Positions 1 to 8,600 of a stretch of DNA of 23,208 nucleotides are shown one piece after another. Position 1 is the stretch's first letter, and each line of letters starts with the position of its first letter. This DNA comes from an uncultured Flammeovirgaceae bacterium (GTDB lineage: Bacteria; Bacteroidota; Bacteroidia; Cytophagales; Cyclobacteriaceae), in contig CAKZPJ010000648.1 in NCBI GenBank assembly GCA_937138955.1, positions 1 through 23,208 of the forward strand, given 5' to 3'. Position numbers and translations under genes: made by a program. Under the pieces are notes generated by a model. The model was not told the DNA's origin. It was given only the letters and a program-made list of their open reading frames with translations, and did no database searches.

Positions 1-298
1 TAATACAAACGTCCGCTATATCACCCATCACAGTAATTTTATCCTGATACGGCAGGCGAGTAACCGCCAAGTAACGGCCCGATGGACTCCAGGGGCAAAC
101 ATCGTAATAGGTATTGGTATAGAAGCCATCAGAAGGTGTTACCTGCCAAATTTCTCCCAACGTTTTCCCGGGCCGATAAGGGCGAAAGGGGTAAGTACGA
201 GACCGAGAAAATTCGTTGTGGCACCGCCAAAGACCAGAAGTAGTAGCGAATGCTGCTATTCCAGCGGAGGTAGTTGAAAGGAAGGTTCTTCTATTCAT
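1..298 (-). CDS. Tat-exported beta-propeller-like protein, 3' part missing (window edge)
   Basis: The frame is open from the ATG at 298 to the left edge, giving 99 N-terminal residues. Residues 2-7 read NRRTFLS, a twin-arginine motif. A small-residue hydrophobic stretch (about 8-23) follows, so export of a folded protein by the Tat route is likely. The mature part contains a PWSPSGRYLAVTR segment (about residues 70-82), the kind of strand-turn-strand unit seen in TolB/WD40-like beta-propellers and in propeller lyases such as oligogalacturonate lyase (PL22). The identity is not secure, because only the first blade is visible. The start lies 9 bases after the stop of the upstream gene, so the two are almost certainly co-transcribed. 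The start is chosen because it gives a complete Tat signal and sits directly after the upstream stop. What is inferred: a role in carbohydrate breakdown, from the neighbour only. Confidence 0.7.
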   Translation of the reverse strand, partial: MNRRTFLSTTSAGIAAFATTSGLWRCHNEFSRSRTYPFRPYRPGKTLGEIWQVTPSDGFYTNTYYDVCPWSPSGRYLAVTRLPYQDKITVMGDIADVCI

Positions 299-307
299 CG
301 TTCTTCA

Positions 308-1837
308 CTAAAAACTCCAATCAACCGATTTTTCATCAGTAATGTTATTCTGAATGACATGAAGTCGCAAGAGTCCGGCGAGCAAATCTCCGACTCCTAA
401 TTTAGACTCGTAGTACACATCTCCTTTCTGTCGGACAAACAACCCATCCTCCCACAGATGCTCAATAGCCATATCAGCGTACTGCCGGGCATACTGCAAG
501 TACTCCTTCTTTTTGGTTATTTTGTAACCGTCTAAGTTAGCTTGAATGGCTTCACCTATGTTTTGAGCTGTAAACGAATCCAGAACCGGCTGGCTATTAG
601 AAACCTTTAAAGCTTTTTCTAACATTGGAATTAGTTCATTACTGGACTCCTGTTCGCTGATATAAGCGGTTACTCGACCTAGTGATAGTAGACTAGAGGA
701 GCCATAACCTACCTTCCAGGGAGTAGCCCACTGGGGGTTTTCTAAAGGTGTACCATCTAAATTCAGACTACTGTAGTACTGTTGATGCTCTTCATTCCAA
801 CCAAGGCGATCATAGGCTTTTAACAGGGTTATAGCCTGTCGTTTCATTTCCGAGTTATTGGTAATTTCGCCCCCTTTGTACAGCCAGTAAGTGTATAATG
901 CCGAGCCACTGAGGCTGGCATCCTTTCCCCCACCATTCGGAGAAAAATGGTACAAACAGCCAAAGACTAAGTCGGTTCTACGGTCACGCAAATTCCAGTA
1001 GAGTGTCCCTATTTGCCAGCTTTTTTCTTTCCAAAGTGCTTCGTTGGTCTGTTGAAACAAAAAACCAAATGAGTACGCGTAGAGAGCCGAATGTTTGATC
1101 CAGGGCATAATTTCGTGCTGATATTCTGTTTTATTCCAGATTGCGTGGCGATTAAACAGATGTGTTTGCACATCGGCACCGTTGAAATGATACTTCAACC
1201 CTTCTATAGCTCGCTGAGTACGCTCCGAATCAATTGCCCACAAGCGAGACCAAGGCGGAGTCCAGGCAATAAGCTCATGAGGCATTCTGAAGCCCGGCCG
1301 TATATCTAGAAAGCGACTTTCGGCTACCGATACGGTATCGGTATAAAAGTTATAGTACAAATGCTCACCCCAGCCCAGTAATCCTGTTTCAGGATGTTGG
1401 GCACGCTCCAGAAAGGCTTGAGAATAGTCGTAAGATGCCTGTTGATATTTACTATCACCAGTAAGTTCACTTAATTTATCAAAGACCGTGAGAGTTACTA
1501 CATCATGATAATAGTTCGCTCCCCCTACGGCCCGATCGTGAGGACGCACTCCCTGCGTAGGTGGTACTCCGCGGATAGGAACCGTGCGGTCGCGCGTGTC
1601 AATAACCCCAGCCCACATGGGAGTAGTAGCCGGACCGTAAGTATCTAAACCTACCGATAGCAATGTATCTGCAAAGGTTTGGACGTAGTTGAGATAGTTC
1701 GTTTTTGAAGATTGTGCTAGTGATAACGTAGCCTTTCCTACCAGAAAAAGAGCAAGGACGATGACCTTCATAAGTAAAAAGGTAGCTTTACTCTGCCTGA
1801 GCCGTTGTTGACTATTATAGTTATGATTCTGCGGCAT
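308..1837 (-). CDS. Exported alpha/alpha-toroid-like protein, possible carbohydrate-active enzyme
   Basis: A 509-residue protein with an N-terminal secretion signal. The hydrophobic core and AQ cleavage site lie at residues 23-42 (starting MKVIVLALFLV). The true start may therefore be Met23, with the ATG at 1769-1771, and the first 22 polar residues may be untranslated. The mature protein is rich in Trp, Tyr and helical repeats, for example MPHELIAWTPPWSRLW and the ANYYHD segment. It ends in a helix-rich part containing an EAIQANLDGY-type segment. This layout suits the (alpha/alpha)n barrels of polysaccharide lyases and unsaturated-uronyl hydrolases, but I do not recognise a family signature and cannot place a catalytic residue. 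It is the first gene of a tight two-gene unit with the Tat-exported propeller-like protein 9 bases downstream. A pectin- or uronan-degrading role is a guess from that pairing. Confidence 0.75.
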   Translation of the reverse strand: MPQNHNYNSQQRLRQSKATFLLMKVIVLALFLVGKATLSLAQSSKTNYLNYVQTFADTLLSVGLDTYGPATTPMWAGVIDTRDRTVPIRGVPPTQGVRPHDRAVGGANYYHDVVTLTVFDKLSELTGDSKYQQASYDYSQAFLERAQHPETGLLGWGEHLYYNFYTDTVSVAESRFLDIRPGFRMPHELIAWTPPWSRLWAIDSERTQRAIEGLKYHFNGADVQTHLFNRHAIWNKTEYQHEIMPWIKHSALYAYSFGFLFQQTNEALWKEKSWQIGTLYWNLRDRRTDLVFGCLYHFSPNGGGKDASLSGSALYTYWLYKGGEITNNSEMKRQAITLLKAYDRLGWNEEHQQYYSSLNLDGTPLENPQWATPWKVGYGSSSLLSLGRVTAYISEQESSNELIPMLEKALKVSNSQPVLDSFTAQNIGEAIQANLDGYKITKKKEYLQYARQYADMAIEHLWEDGLFVRQKGDVYYESKLGVGDLLAGLLRLHVIQNNITDEKSVDWSF

Positions 1838-2363
1838 TATATTTTGTTAATACTGGAGTTGTCTAAAGTTAATTGATTTAAAAATCTTTTCACTGCAGTA
1901 GCATAAAAAGAAGGCTAAGTAGTGTAAGCTTAGCACCACCCGCTTTGCGGTCTAATAAAGCGTTGACGTTATCTATCTAACTATTGGCTATTGTAGTTTA
2001 ATACTTTCTAGAGCGAGCCGTTTTTTAGTTAGATTCAAAAGATAGCTTTCTGCATTAGCTTCATATGAGTTACACTGCCACTGGCAATGTCAGGAATAAT
2101 ATCGAAGCGGGAAAAAATACTCCGCATCTGTTCTGCTTTGAGACCGCTCCCCCTTCTAAGATAACCATTAATAATAATTCATCAGTAGCTGTGCTTAACT
2201 ATTGAATAGTAGCTACTTATCTTATACGCATTCAACACTTTAGCGCGAACATTGTCTCCAATAAATCACGATGATCCTCGATTATAGGATCACTGAAAGT
2301 CAAAAGTAAATGAGTATTGATTAAGAATTAGCGTAGCTTTATCACTGTTACCTAATTGACGAT
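1838..2363. other. Gene-free interval between divergent genes
   Basis: There are 526 bases with no convincing gene. Two small hairpins lie side by side in what would be the leader of the minus-strand gene: GCTAAG/CTTAGC arms (1914-1919 and 1929-1934) and CGCTTT/AAAGCG arms (1941-1946 and 1957-1962). A TGATCC/GGATCA hairpin lies at 2272-2292, close to the plus-strand gene. A 48-codon minus-strand open frame (2035-2181) lacks a good start and is probably not a gene. No promoter with both Bacteroidota elements was found for either flanking gene. Confidence 0.5.
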
Positions 2364-3047
2364 ATGACCTTTGCCGAGCACGTTATTCAGTTCAATAATC
2401 AACTACAGTTAGATGCTACCTTGCCCAGTAATATTCGGATAATGAATCCTTTTCAAGAAAGTGAAGAAGTGCGAATTGTCTCATCAACCTTCTACCGGAA
2501 GTATTACAATGATGAACAGCCCCGTTACCTAATTTTAGGTATTAATCCCGGTCGGTTAGGAGCTGGAGCTACTGGTATTCCATTCACTGATCCGAAGCGG
2601 TTAAAATCGCACTGCGATATGCAAAGCTCGTTTACCCTCCACGAACCTTCCTCAGTTTTTGTATACGATGTAATTGATGCTTATAGCAGTGTTGCGTTAT
2701 TTTATCAGCAATTCTATATCAGTTCAGTATGTCCGCTCGGTTTTGTCCGAATTGATGAAAAAGGAAGAGAAACCAACTATAACTACTACGATAGCTCAGT
2801 GCTAACTGAAGCTGTCACGCCTTTCATCGTGAAAACCATACAAACCCAGCTTGACTTCGGCATTCAACAGGAAAAGGTATTCTGTATGGGCACCGGAAAA
2901 AACTATCGCTTTCTGAAAAAACTGAACGAAGAGTATCAATTTTTCGATGAAGTAATTCCGCTAGAACACCCTCGCTACGTAATGCAGTACAAAAGTAAAC
3001 AGAAGTCATTTTTTATTGATAAGTACTTGGAGGCACTAAGCTTTTAG
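2364..3047 (+). CDS. SMUG2-like uracil-DNA glycosylase family protein (DUF4918)
   Basis: This 227-residue protein has the uracil-DNA-glycosylase fold motifs of the SMUG2/DUF4918 group. Motif 1 is GINPGRLGAGATGIPFTD (residues 59-76), which supplies the uracil pocket and the water-activating region. Motif 2 is LEHPRYVMQY (200-209), which holds the His-Pro of the DNA-intercalating loop. The family removes uracil or related damaged bases from DNA in the cytoplasm at the start of base-excision repair. Length is normal for the group. There is no signal peptide. The ATG at 2364 has no clear Shine-Dalgarno sequence, as is common in this phylum. The gene stands alone on its strand, and its TAG stop overlaps the stop of the convergent sulfatase by four bases. 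Substrate range cannot be told from sequence. Confidence 0.85.
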   Translation: MTFAEHVIQFNNQLQLDATLPSNIRIMNPFQESEEVRIVSSTFYRKYYNDEQPRYLILGINPGRLGAGATGIPFTDPKRLKSHCDMQSSFTLHEPSSVFVYDVIDAYSSVALFYQQFYISSVCPLGFVRIDEKGRETNYNYYDSSVLTEAVTPFIVKTIQTQLDFGIQQEKVFCMGTGKNYRFLKKLNEEYQFFDEVIPLEHPRYVMQYKSKQKSFFIDKYLEALSF

Positions 3048-4477
3048 AATCGGAAGAACTCTTGAGCTTTTAGGGAATCATACTGCGGATTGGGTACAGG
3101 TTCCTGAGCACTGACTTCGTTCCGCCAGGTTTCAAGCTGGTTATATAAATCATTGGCTACTTCCGGCACTTCGCTAATGAGATTATTGGTTTCGCCAATA
3201 TCATATTCCAAATTATAAAGCTCTAATTGCTTATTCTCCAGAAATTCAATCAGCTTGTAGTTTCCTTGTCGGATCGCCGAATAAGGACTGGCACCGCCAG
3301 GATGGTAGTGCGGATAGTGCCAGTATAATGCTTCCCGATCTAATACTTCGGTTTCCGCTTCTAGCACTGGAAGCAAATTTATTCCATCCTGATGATAGTC
3401 TTTCGCCCCACCGGTGCCCAACACATTAGCTACCGTAGCAAATACATCCATCGTGATTACTGGTTCGTCGATAGTCGCTATACTACGCTTTGCCTTCGGC
3501 CAACGGATAATCATCGGTACACGTACTCCTCCCTCGTAGGCTGAACCTTTTCCTGCCCTTAGCGGATCATTTTGCGTGATATTTCGCAACTCTAACCCAC
3601 CATTGTCACTTGTAAAAATCACCAGAGTCTGATCGCTGATTTCCAAACTATCTAGTAAATTCATCACCCGTCCTACACTTTCATCGGTGCTATGGATCAT
3701 AGCCGCGTACTCGGCATTGGTGTGCTGTAAGCTATCGGTTACTTTGCTTTGGTAGTAAGCAGTCAGACTATCTTTCCCCTGAATAGGCGTATGCACGGCG
3801 TAGTGAGGAAAATACAGCAAAAATGGCTGTTCGGCATGGTCGGTAATAAAGCGAGAGGCCTCATCGGTTAACCGATCAGTAAGGTACTCACCTTCCTCTC
3901 CCCCTTCTAAATAAGGCAAAGTATCTTGTCTGCGTACGTAGGGATAAAAATAGCTAGGAGGCTGCCCGCGGTAGTAGCCCGCTACGTTGCGATCAAATCC
4001 CTGATACTGCGGATAATACACCACCGAGTCGCCCAGGTGCCACTTCCCAACGCTAGCCGTAACGTAGCCAGCAGCTTTAGCAATTTCAGCAATAGTAACC
4101 TCTTTATTGGGTAAGTATTTTGTCCAATCAGGCGGAAGCAGCTTGCCATATTCATTCTGATGACCAGCTATCCAATCGGTAATATTCAGGCGAGCGGGGT
4201 ATTTACCGGTCATAATTGCTGCCCGGGTAGGTGAACAATCCGTGCACGCGGAGTAGGCATCGGTAAACATAACTCCCTCTTCGGCTAAGCGATCAATATT
4301 GGGCGTTTCGTACAGGTCGCTACCGTAGCAACCCAAATCGGTCCAGCCCAAATCATCAATTAGAAAGATGACGACATTGTAGGAAAGCTCCTGAGATTCT
4401 TTAGGTATCTCATTCGGCGGAAGGCAGGAAGACAAACCGATAAAAAGAACTAGAGAGCAATGTCTTATGTAGCGCAT
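3044..4477 (-). CDS. Lipoprotein sulfatase, family S1 (formylglycine type)
   Basis: A 477-residue type I sulfatase that hydrolyses sulfate esters, probably on a carbohydrate. The N-terminus is a lipoprotein signal with lipobox LSSC (Cys18), so it is anchored to a membrane facing the periplasm or surface. Metal-binding Asp41-Asp42 precede the signature CSPTRAAIMTG, in which Cys81 should be converted to formylglycine and Arg85 stabilises it. GKWHLG (144-149), HTP (229-231) and DNGG (291-294) complete the active site. The C-terminal subdomain ends at RF477 and is of ordinary length. The formylglycine-generating enzyme or anaerobic maturase is not in this window. The gene starts 52 bases after the outer-membrane-type gene upstream and may share its transcript. 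The subfamily and the true sulfated substrate were not determined. Confidence 0.93.
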   Translation of the reverse strand: MRYIRHCSLVLFIGLSSCLPPNEIPKESQELSYNVVIFLIDDLGWTDLGCYGSDLYETPNIDRLAEEGVMFTDAYSACTDCSPTRAAIMTGKYPARLNITDWIAGHQNEYGKLLPPDWTKYLPNKEVTIAEIAKAAGYVTASVGKWHLGDSVVYYPQYQGFDRNVAGYYRGQPPSYFYPYVRRQDTLPYLEGGEEGEYLTDRLTDEASRFITDHAEQPFLLYFPHYAVHTPIQGKDSLTAYYQSKVTDSLQHTNAEYAAMIHSTDESVGRVMNLLDSLEISDQTLVIFTSDNGGLELRNITQNDPLRAGKGSAYEGGVRVPMIIRWPKAKRSIATIDEPVITMDVFATVANVLGTGGAKDYHQDGINLLPVLEAETEVLDREALYWHYPHYHPGGASPYSAIRQGNYKLIEFLENKQLELYNLEYDIGETNNLISEVPEVANDLYNQLETWRNEVSAQEPVPNPQYDSLKAQEFFRF

Positions 4478-4529
4478 GTTCCAAGTAAGTGAAAAGTATC
4501 AGGCTAAACAACTGCTAACCCCTTATCAA

Positions 4530-5291
4530 TTATTGAAAGAATTTATATATGCCTTGAGGTTCTTGGTTTCTATCGGTATTAGGATTGATTTCTATTCGGA
4601 ACCTGAATTCAAACACTAATCCGTTGGTTTGGAAAGCAGGCGAATTAGCTAAAAAATAATTTCCCCCTTCAGTTTGCCATTCCGATTGAGGACTTATCTC
4701 GTAACCAGCACTAAAGCCTATAAACCCTATACTTCCTGGAAAAACAAGTCGTCGTTCTATTCCGGCACCGATACCCCCACTGATAAACATACCAGTTGAA
4801 TAGCGTTTCACCAGTTCGTCTGGAGAACCTAAATTACTTAAACTCCCTTGAAAAGACGGAGTATTTACAACCGAAGACACTTTTAACCTAGCTAAGTTAG
4901 TGCTCAATTGTAAATAAGGAAAAATCAGCCACTTCTCATTAGGAATCACGTCGTACTGACCAGTCACCGAAATTTTCCAAAGGTCTAGTTGGGCATTGTT
5001 TCCCGCATCGTTACCATCGTCAAATGTTGACATATATGAGAATTGGGCCATACCGTAGGAGTTTTGGTCACGGTGCCGATTTGTAAAACCAAAAGAAAAT
5101 CCTACTAGCCCGGAAGTCAGCGTAGGTATGCCCACCTGCGCTAGTTCGCGATTGAGATCATCTAGATCAACTTCCTGCCCCACTACACTCATATAAAAGC
5201 CTGCCCGCCAAACCCTCGTGGTATCGTTAGACTGAGCAACTGAGGAACTGATACTTACTAGTAAAACACCAATCGTGAAAAGCGTTTTCAT
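4530..5291 (-). CDS. Exported protein, probable outer-membrane beta-barrel, function unknown
   Basis: A 253-residue protein with a clean SPI signal peptide (MKTLFTIGVLLVSISSSVAQ, cleavage after Ala19). The mature part shows alternating hydrophobic and polar residues with many Gly and aromatic positions, for example SGLVGFSFGF (about 60-69) and a stretch ending FEFRFRIEINP near the C-terminus. This suggests amphipathic beta-strands of a small outer-membrane barrel of the type common in Bacteroidota. I do not recognise a family. The gene precedes the sulfatase by 52 bases on the same strand, so the pair may be an operon. About 260 gene-free bases separate it from the hydrolase gene upstream, so it probably has its own promoter. 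A role in binding or passage of a sulfated substrate would be inference from that neighbour alone. Confidence 0.75.
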   Translation of the reverse strand: MKTLFTIGVLLVSISSSVAQSNDTTRVWRAGFYMSVVGQEVDLDDLNRELAQVGIPTLTSGLVGFSFGFTNRHRDQNSYGMAQFSYMSTFDDGNDAGNNAQLDLWKISVTGQYDVIPNEKWLIFPYLQLSTNLARLKVSSVVNTPSFQGSLSNLGSPDELVKRYSTGMFISGGIGAGIERRLVFPGSIGFIGFSAGYEISPQSEWQTEGGNYFLANSPAFQTNGLVFEFRFRIEINPNTDRNQEPQGIYKFFQ

Positions 5292-5554
5292 ACGTTTTTT
5301 ATTTGTTCAATAATATGACAGTAGAAATAAGCCCTACCCTAAATTCAAGCTAATTTGTTTTCCAATTTTCTTGAGAAAGTTTAGTTATTAGCCACTTCCA
5401 GTTCAATCATTCCTTACGGTTTCATAGCTGACTCGTAAAATTTTAGAGCGGTGGAGTTACGGTTCCCGCGCTTCTCACCGAAGATTAGGGTTTATACGAA
5501 AATATTAAATCAACCCGTTCATCACTTAGTCGTTCTCTCTTGCCGTTCTAATTC
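5292..5554. other. Gene-free interval, probable promoter region for the barrel/sulfatase pair
   Basis: There are 263 bases without an open frame worth calling. It is AT-rich near 5291, and I see no exact TAnnTTTG element on the minus strand. No strong hairpin follows the hydrolase stop at 5555. Confidence 0.4.
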
Positions 5555-6283
5555 CTATCGAGAGTACTGCTTTTCTTTTCCTGCTTTCCGGTGAGAAAGT
5601 AGCCATTCGTACACCGCCGGATTATTATAGGTTGTAGTCCAGGAATCGTGTCCGGCTTCGGGATAGGTAGTCAGTTTCACATCTCCATTCGCCTGCTGAA
5701 GAGCTTCCACCATAGCCACGGTCCGTGACAGAGGAATAACCTGATCTTTGGCTCCGTGAAAAGCCCACACAGGAACATCTTTAAGCCACTGGGCGTAGCT
5801 CGGAGTACCTCCCCCGCAGATCGGTACAATGGCGGCAAACATATCAGGGTTCTGAATAGCCATCCGCCAAGTGCCGAAGCCCCCCCGGCTCAACCCAGTC
5901 AAATACACCCGACTTAAATCTACTCGGTGGTTATCGATCACTTCATCGAGTAACTGTTTAAGCGCAGCATCATTCCAGAGTTTATTCTCCGGGTTTTGAG
6001 GTGAAATGACAATGAACGGAAACTGTTTACCCCGCTCGATTAGTTTCGGGGGCCCATGTTTTTTAACCAGTTCAATATTGTCGCCAGTTTCTCCGCCTCC
6101 GTGTAAAAACAACATCAGTGGGAACTCTTGACCTCTACCCGATTCATAATCTTGAGGAAGATACTTTAAGTACTGTAATCCGGCTTCTTCGGATTGGTGG
6201 ACAGTTTGCTGAGCGAACGTAAACTGGTTAGCAGTTAGGCATACAGAGAAAATCAGGCAAAGCTTATCAAAAGTCAAAGTCAT
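5555..6283 (-). CDS. Exported serine hydrolase (alpha/beta-hydrolase; phospholipase/carboxylesterase or PHB-depolymerase-like)
   Basis: A 242-residue alpha/beta-hydrolase with an SPI signal ending TFAQ (about residue 25). The oxyanion-hole strand is MLFLHGGGETGDN (57-69). The nucleophile elbow is GLSRGGFGTW with Ser132. Asp180 lies in GAKDQVIP and His212 in AGHDSW, giving a full Ser-Asp-His triad. Proteins of this make-up are esterases, often annotated as dienelactone-hydrolase-like or prolyl-oligopeptidase-like, and many remove acetyl or feruloyl groups from plant or algal polysaccharides. The gene follows the dioxygenase-like gene by 59 bases on the same strand and is likely the last member of the 8387-5555 unit. 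It carries no second domain and is complete. Its natural ester is not evident from sequence. Confidence 0.85.
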   Translation of the reverse strand: MTLTFDKLCLIFSVCLTANQFTFAQQTVHQSEEAGLQYLKYLPQDYESGRGQEFPLMLFLHGGGETGDNIELVKKHGPPKLIERGKQFPFIVISPQNPENKLWNDAALKQLLDEVIDNHRVDLSRVYLTGLSRGGFGTWRMAIQNPDMFAAIVPICGGGTPSYAQWLKDVPVWAFHGAKDQVIPLSRTVAMVEALQQANGDVKLTTYPEAGHDSWTTTYNNPAVYEWLLSHRKAGKEKQYSR

Positions 6284-6342
6284 ATCTATTTTTTAGTCGT
6301 TACGGAATCTCCGAAATTTAGGAAACCTCGGATGTTTTTCCC

Positions 6343-7176
6343 TTAGTGTATTTCTTCCTTAAACTCAGCGTCCTTATCCTTAGACAAAAAATCAGCCTCG
6401 GCAGCGATGCCTTTTTTTCCGACTTTAAGTAGTGCATCATCGGCTACTTTTTCAATAGGAGTGTAGCAGGAAGCAGGTTCTTCCTTGTAAGGCTTATTGG
6501 TAACTCTATTGTAGACTGAAATCAGTGACCATCGGGAATGATCGCTAAGGTTAGCGTTAGATCGGTGCAGCAAGTTGCAGTGAAAAAAAAGTGCGTCGCC
6601 GGGCTGAAGTTCTACGTACACCAGTTCGTGATGCTTCATAGCTTCTTCTACTTTTTCCATATGCGCCCCTACTTGTTCACCCGTCGTATTGTGCTCCACC
6701 CGATCCATTCGGTGAGTCTCTTTTAGCACCTGCATACAACCGTTCTCTTGGGTCGCTTCGGTCAACGCCAACATAATACTGACCATTTCAGGGTACAGGA
6801 ATCCATTGTTATACCAGTAGCCGTAATCTTGGTGCCACTCCCATGCTCCACCCTTTTTAGGTTCTTTTTGCATCAGCTTCGAGTGATAGTGACCTACTGT
6901 ACCGTCCAGTATCATTTCGGCCGCCTCTACCATGCGAGCCGATCGACTGTATAATCCGTAAATATCATCTTGGGGCGTATACCAGAGTGCTAGTTTGGTT
7001 CGCAAGCCCTGACTATCGTTGAAGTCAAAAGAATTATCGTTTATTACCTCATCCTCGGTGGAAGTTTGGTAGATGAGATCGGCTTCCTCGGGTGAGAAAA
7101 ATCCCTTGATGATGACGTAACCATCGCGTTCAAAATTTACTAAGTGTTGGCAAGTGAATGGTGAAAAAGTACTCAT
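6343..7176 (-). CDS. Phytanoyl-CoA dioxygenase (PhyH) family protein
   Basis: A 277-residue cytoplasmic protein of the PhyH group of Fe(II)/2-oxoglutarate-dependent oxygenases, which hydroxylate small molecules. The iron site is visible as His115 and Asp117 (WHQDYGYW) plus distal His204 in LLHRSN. Arg215 (HSRWSL) is placed to bind 2-oxoglutarate. The N-terminal FERDGYVIIKGFFSPEEAD segment (15-33) is typical of the family. The start codon overlaps the stop of the Gfo/Idh/MocA gene in an ATGA arrangement, so translation is coupled. In Bacteroidota and Planctomycetes such pairs occur in gene sets for unusual sugars, polyols or osmolytes, but the substrate here is unknown. The enzyme looks intact. 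Confidence 0.88.
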   Translation of the reverse strand: MSTFSPFTCQHLVNFERDGYVIIKGFFSPEEADLIYQTSTEDEVINDNSFDFNDSQGLRTKLALWYTPQDDIYGLYSRSARMVEAAEMILDGTVGHYHSKLMQKEPKKGGAWEWHQDYGYWYNNGFLYPEMVSIMLALTEATQENGCMQVLKETHRMDRVEHNTTGEQVGAHMEKVEEAMKHHELVYVELQPGDALFFHCNLLHRSNANLSDHSRWSLISVYNRVTNKPYKEEPASCYTPIEKVADDALLKVGKKGIAAEADFLSKDKDAEFKEEIH

Positions 7177-8387
7177 GATGTTGTCTCAATCTGTTGTTCA
7201 ATAATATTGCCGCTGTCTTTCTCTTTTAAGATAACTTTCTTCCGGCCATCGGGCAAATGCTCTTCTTTAATTAACCAATGGGCTTCGTCGTACTCCTTGG
7301 CACCTAGCGGTTGACTTCCGTCAGTATTACCGCGCCAATCAGGTAATTCCACTGGTTCCCACTGTTTACTTCTCGAAGATTTATAACTGGCATCCATAAT
7401 CGCGTTTACTACGTAACCATCGTAAAAATTTTCCATTGGCGACTGCTGCTGATCCATCGCATTAAACATATCGGTAAACATATGAGTGTAGCCTAAGGCA
7501 TGAATTTCGTCACCTACCGGAAATAGCCAGCCGGTCTCCTGTTCGGCCTTCTCCGCTACGTAGCCCTGCATCCCAACTGAAGTGAAGAGTTCGTATCCGG
7601 TTCGCAAGAAGTGATCGATTCGAATAGTACCTTCAGTACCTGAAACTTCATCTCGCAAATCCATTCCTCCTCGGAAGGCCCAGCTTACCTCAAACTGAGT
7701 GACTGCCCCAGTTTCATAGCGGACTAAACCTACCGCGTGGTCTTCGGCTTCAATAGGTTTAACAAGCGTATCTGCCCAGCACATTACTTCTACCGGTCTC
7801 ACATCTTTTCCCACAAAGTTTCGCCCAATTTCAATACAATGGCAGCCCATGTCTATGATTGCTCCACCACCGGAGTATTCCGGGTTCCAAAACCAATCGC
7901 TGTGAGGGCCAGGATGGGCTTCTCGGGAGCGAGTCCATAGTACCTGTCCGACTGCTCCTTTCTGTACCGCCTCTTGAGCTTTTAAAGTTTTAGGGGTATA
8001 AACTAAATCTTCTAAGTAGCCGTGAAAAACGCCTGCCTTTTCTACCGCCCGAAGAATTTCTAACGCTTCGGTACCATTCATGGCTAGAGGTTTAGTGCAT
8101 AAGATATTCTTTCCCGTCTGAATCGCCGCCAGAATTGCTTCTTTATGTAAGTAATTAGGAAGAGCGATAATAATCGTATCACTTTGATCGTCCTGTATCG
8201 CTTCTGCAATGCTGGTATAGGTTACTGGAATATTCCACTTATTAGCAAACTGTTTTACCCGGTCTTCCGAGCGGGAATATACCGACTGCACAACTTCACG
8301 ACCCCGGTGTTGATAAAGGCTAGCCACGTAGAAATCGCCAATCAGGCCAGTACCGAGCAGGGTAATACGATGAATATTATTAGACAT
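7173..8387 (-). CDS. Gfo/Idh/MocA family NAD(P)-dependent oxidoreductase
   Basis: A 404-residue oxidoreductase. The N-terminal Rossmann fold begins LLGTGLIGDF, with the dinucleotide-binding glycines at 12-17. The family's conserved Lys is Lys99 in LCTKPLA, a variant of the usual EKP. The C-terminal domain carries GGGAIIDMGCHCIEIG, with Asp179 and His183 as likely catalytic residues. Members oxidise or reduce a hydroxyl of a sugar, inositol or related compound. No Tat or SPI signal is present, so it acts in the cytoplasm. It is the first gene of a minus-strand unit: its TGA overlaps the ATG of the PhyH gene, and the exported hydrolase follows. The substrate is not deducible. The C-terminal 50 residues (EYDEAHWLIKEEH onwards) go beyond the usual core. 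Confidence 0.9.
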   Translation of the reverse strand: MSNNIHRITLLGTGLIGDFYVASLYQHRGREVVQSVYSRSEDRVKQFANKWNIPVTYTSIAEAIQDDQSDTIIIALPNYLHKEAILAAIQTGKNILCTKPLAMNGTEALEILRAVEKAGVFHGYLEDLVYTPKTLKAQEAVQKGAVGQVLWTRSREAHPGPHSDWFWNPEYSGGGAIIDMGCHCIEIGRNFVGKDVRPVEVMCWADTLVKPIEAEDHAVGLVRYETGAVTQFEVSWAFRGGMDLRDEVSGTEGTIRIDHFLRTGYELFTSVGMQGYVAEKAEQETGWLFPVGDEIHALGYTHMFTDMFNAMDQQQSPMENFYDGYVVNAIMDASYKSSRSKQWEPVELPDWRGNTDGSQPLGAKEYDEAHWLIKEEHLPDGRKKVILKEKDSGNIIEQQIETTS

Positions 8388-8600
8388 AAGTTAGGCTTAT
8401 TTATTATCAGTTTGAAGATACTACTAATAAAAGAAATCGTTGAATACTGATGGTGAAAAATTAGTATACCTAATTGAAGTCTCTTTACTTCTAGAGATAG
8501 CATTCACTCGTTTCGTAGATATAAGATAACCATGATAGCTTCTTGGTCGTTAATAATACTATTATCTATTTTTTTTACTAACTAAACTTTTTAATCTATC
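8388..8600. other. Divergent intergenic region (Gfo/Idh/MocA and DUF1206 genes)
   Basis: There are 213 AT-rich bases between divergent genes. A weak plus-strand candidate promoter for the DUF1206 gene is TTG (8543-8545), 21 bases, then TATTTTTT (8567-8574). It lacks the final G of TAnnTTTG. No matching element was found for the minus-strand gene. Confidence 0.3.

Noticed and set aside
1914..1962. Two adjacent small hairpins as a riboswitch-like leader
   Set aside because: The arms are 6 bases each and match no known riboswitch core; they lie 77 or more bases from the start codon.
2035..2181. 48-codon minus-strand open frame with protein-like residues (ending VTHMKLMQKAIF) that might be a gene remnant
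   Set aside because: No usable start near the upstream end, no recognised family and too short to separate from chance.
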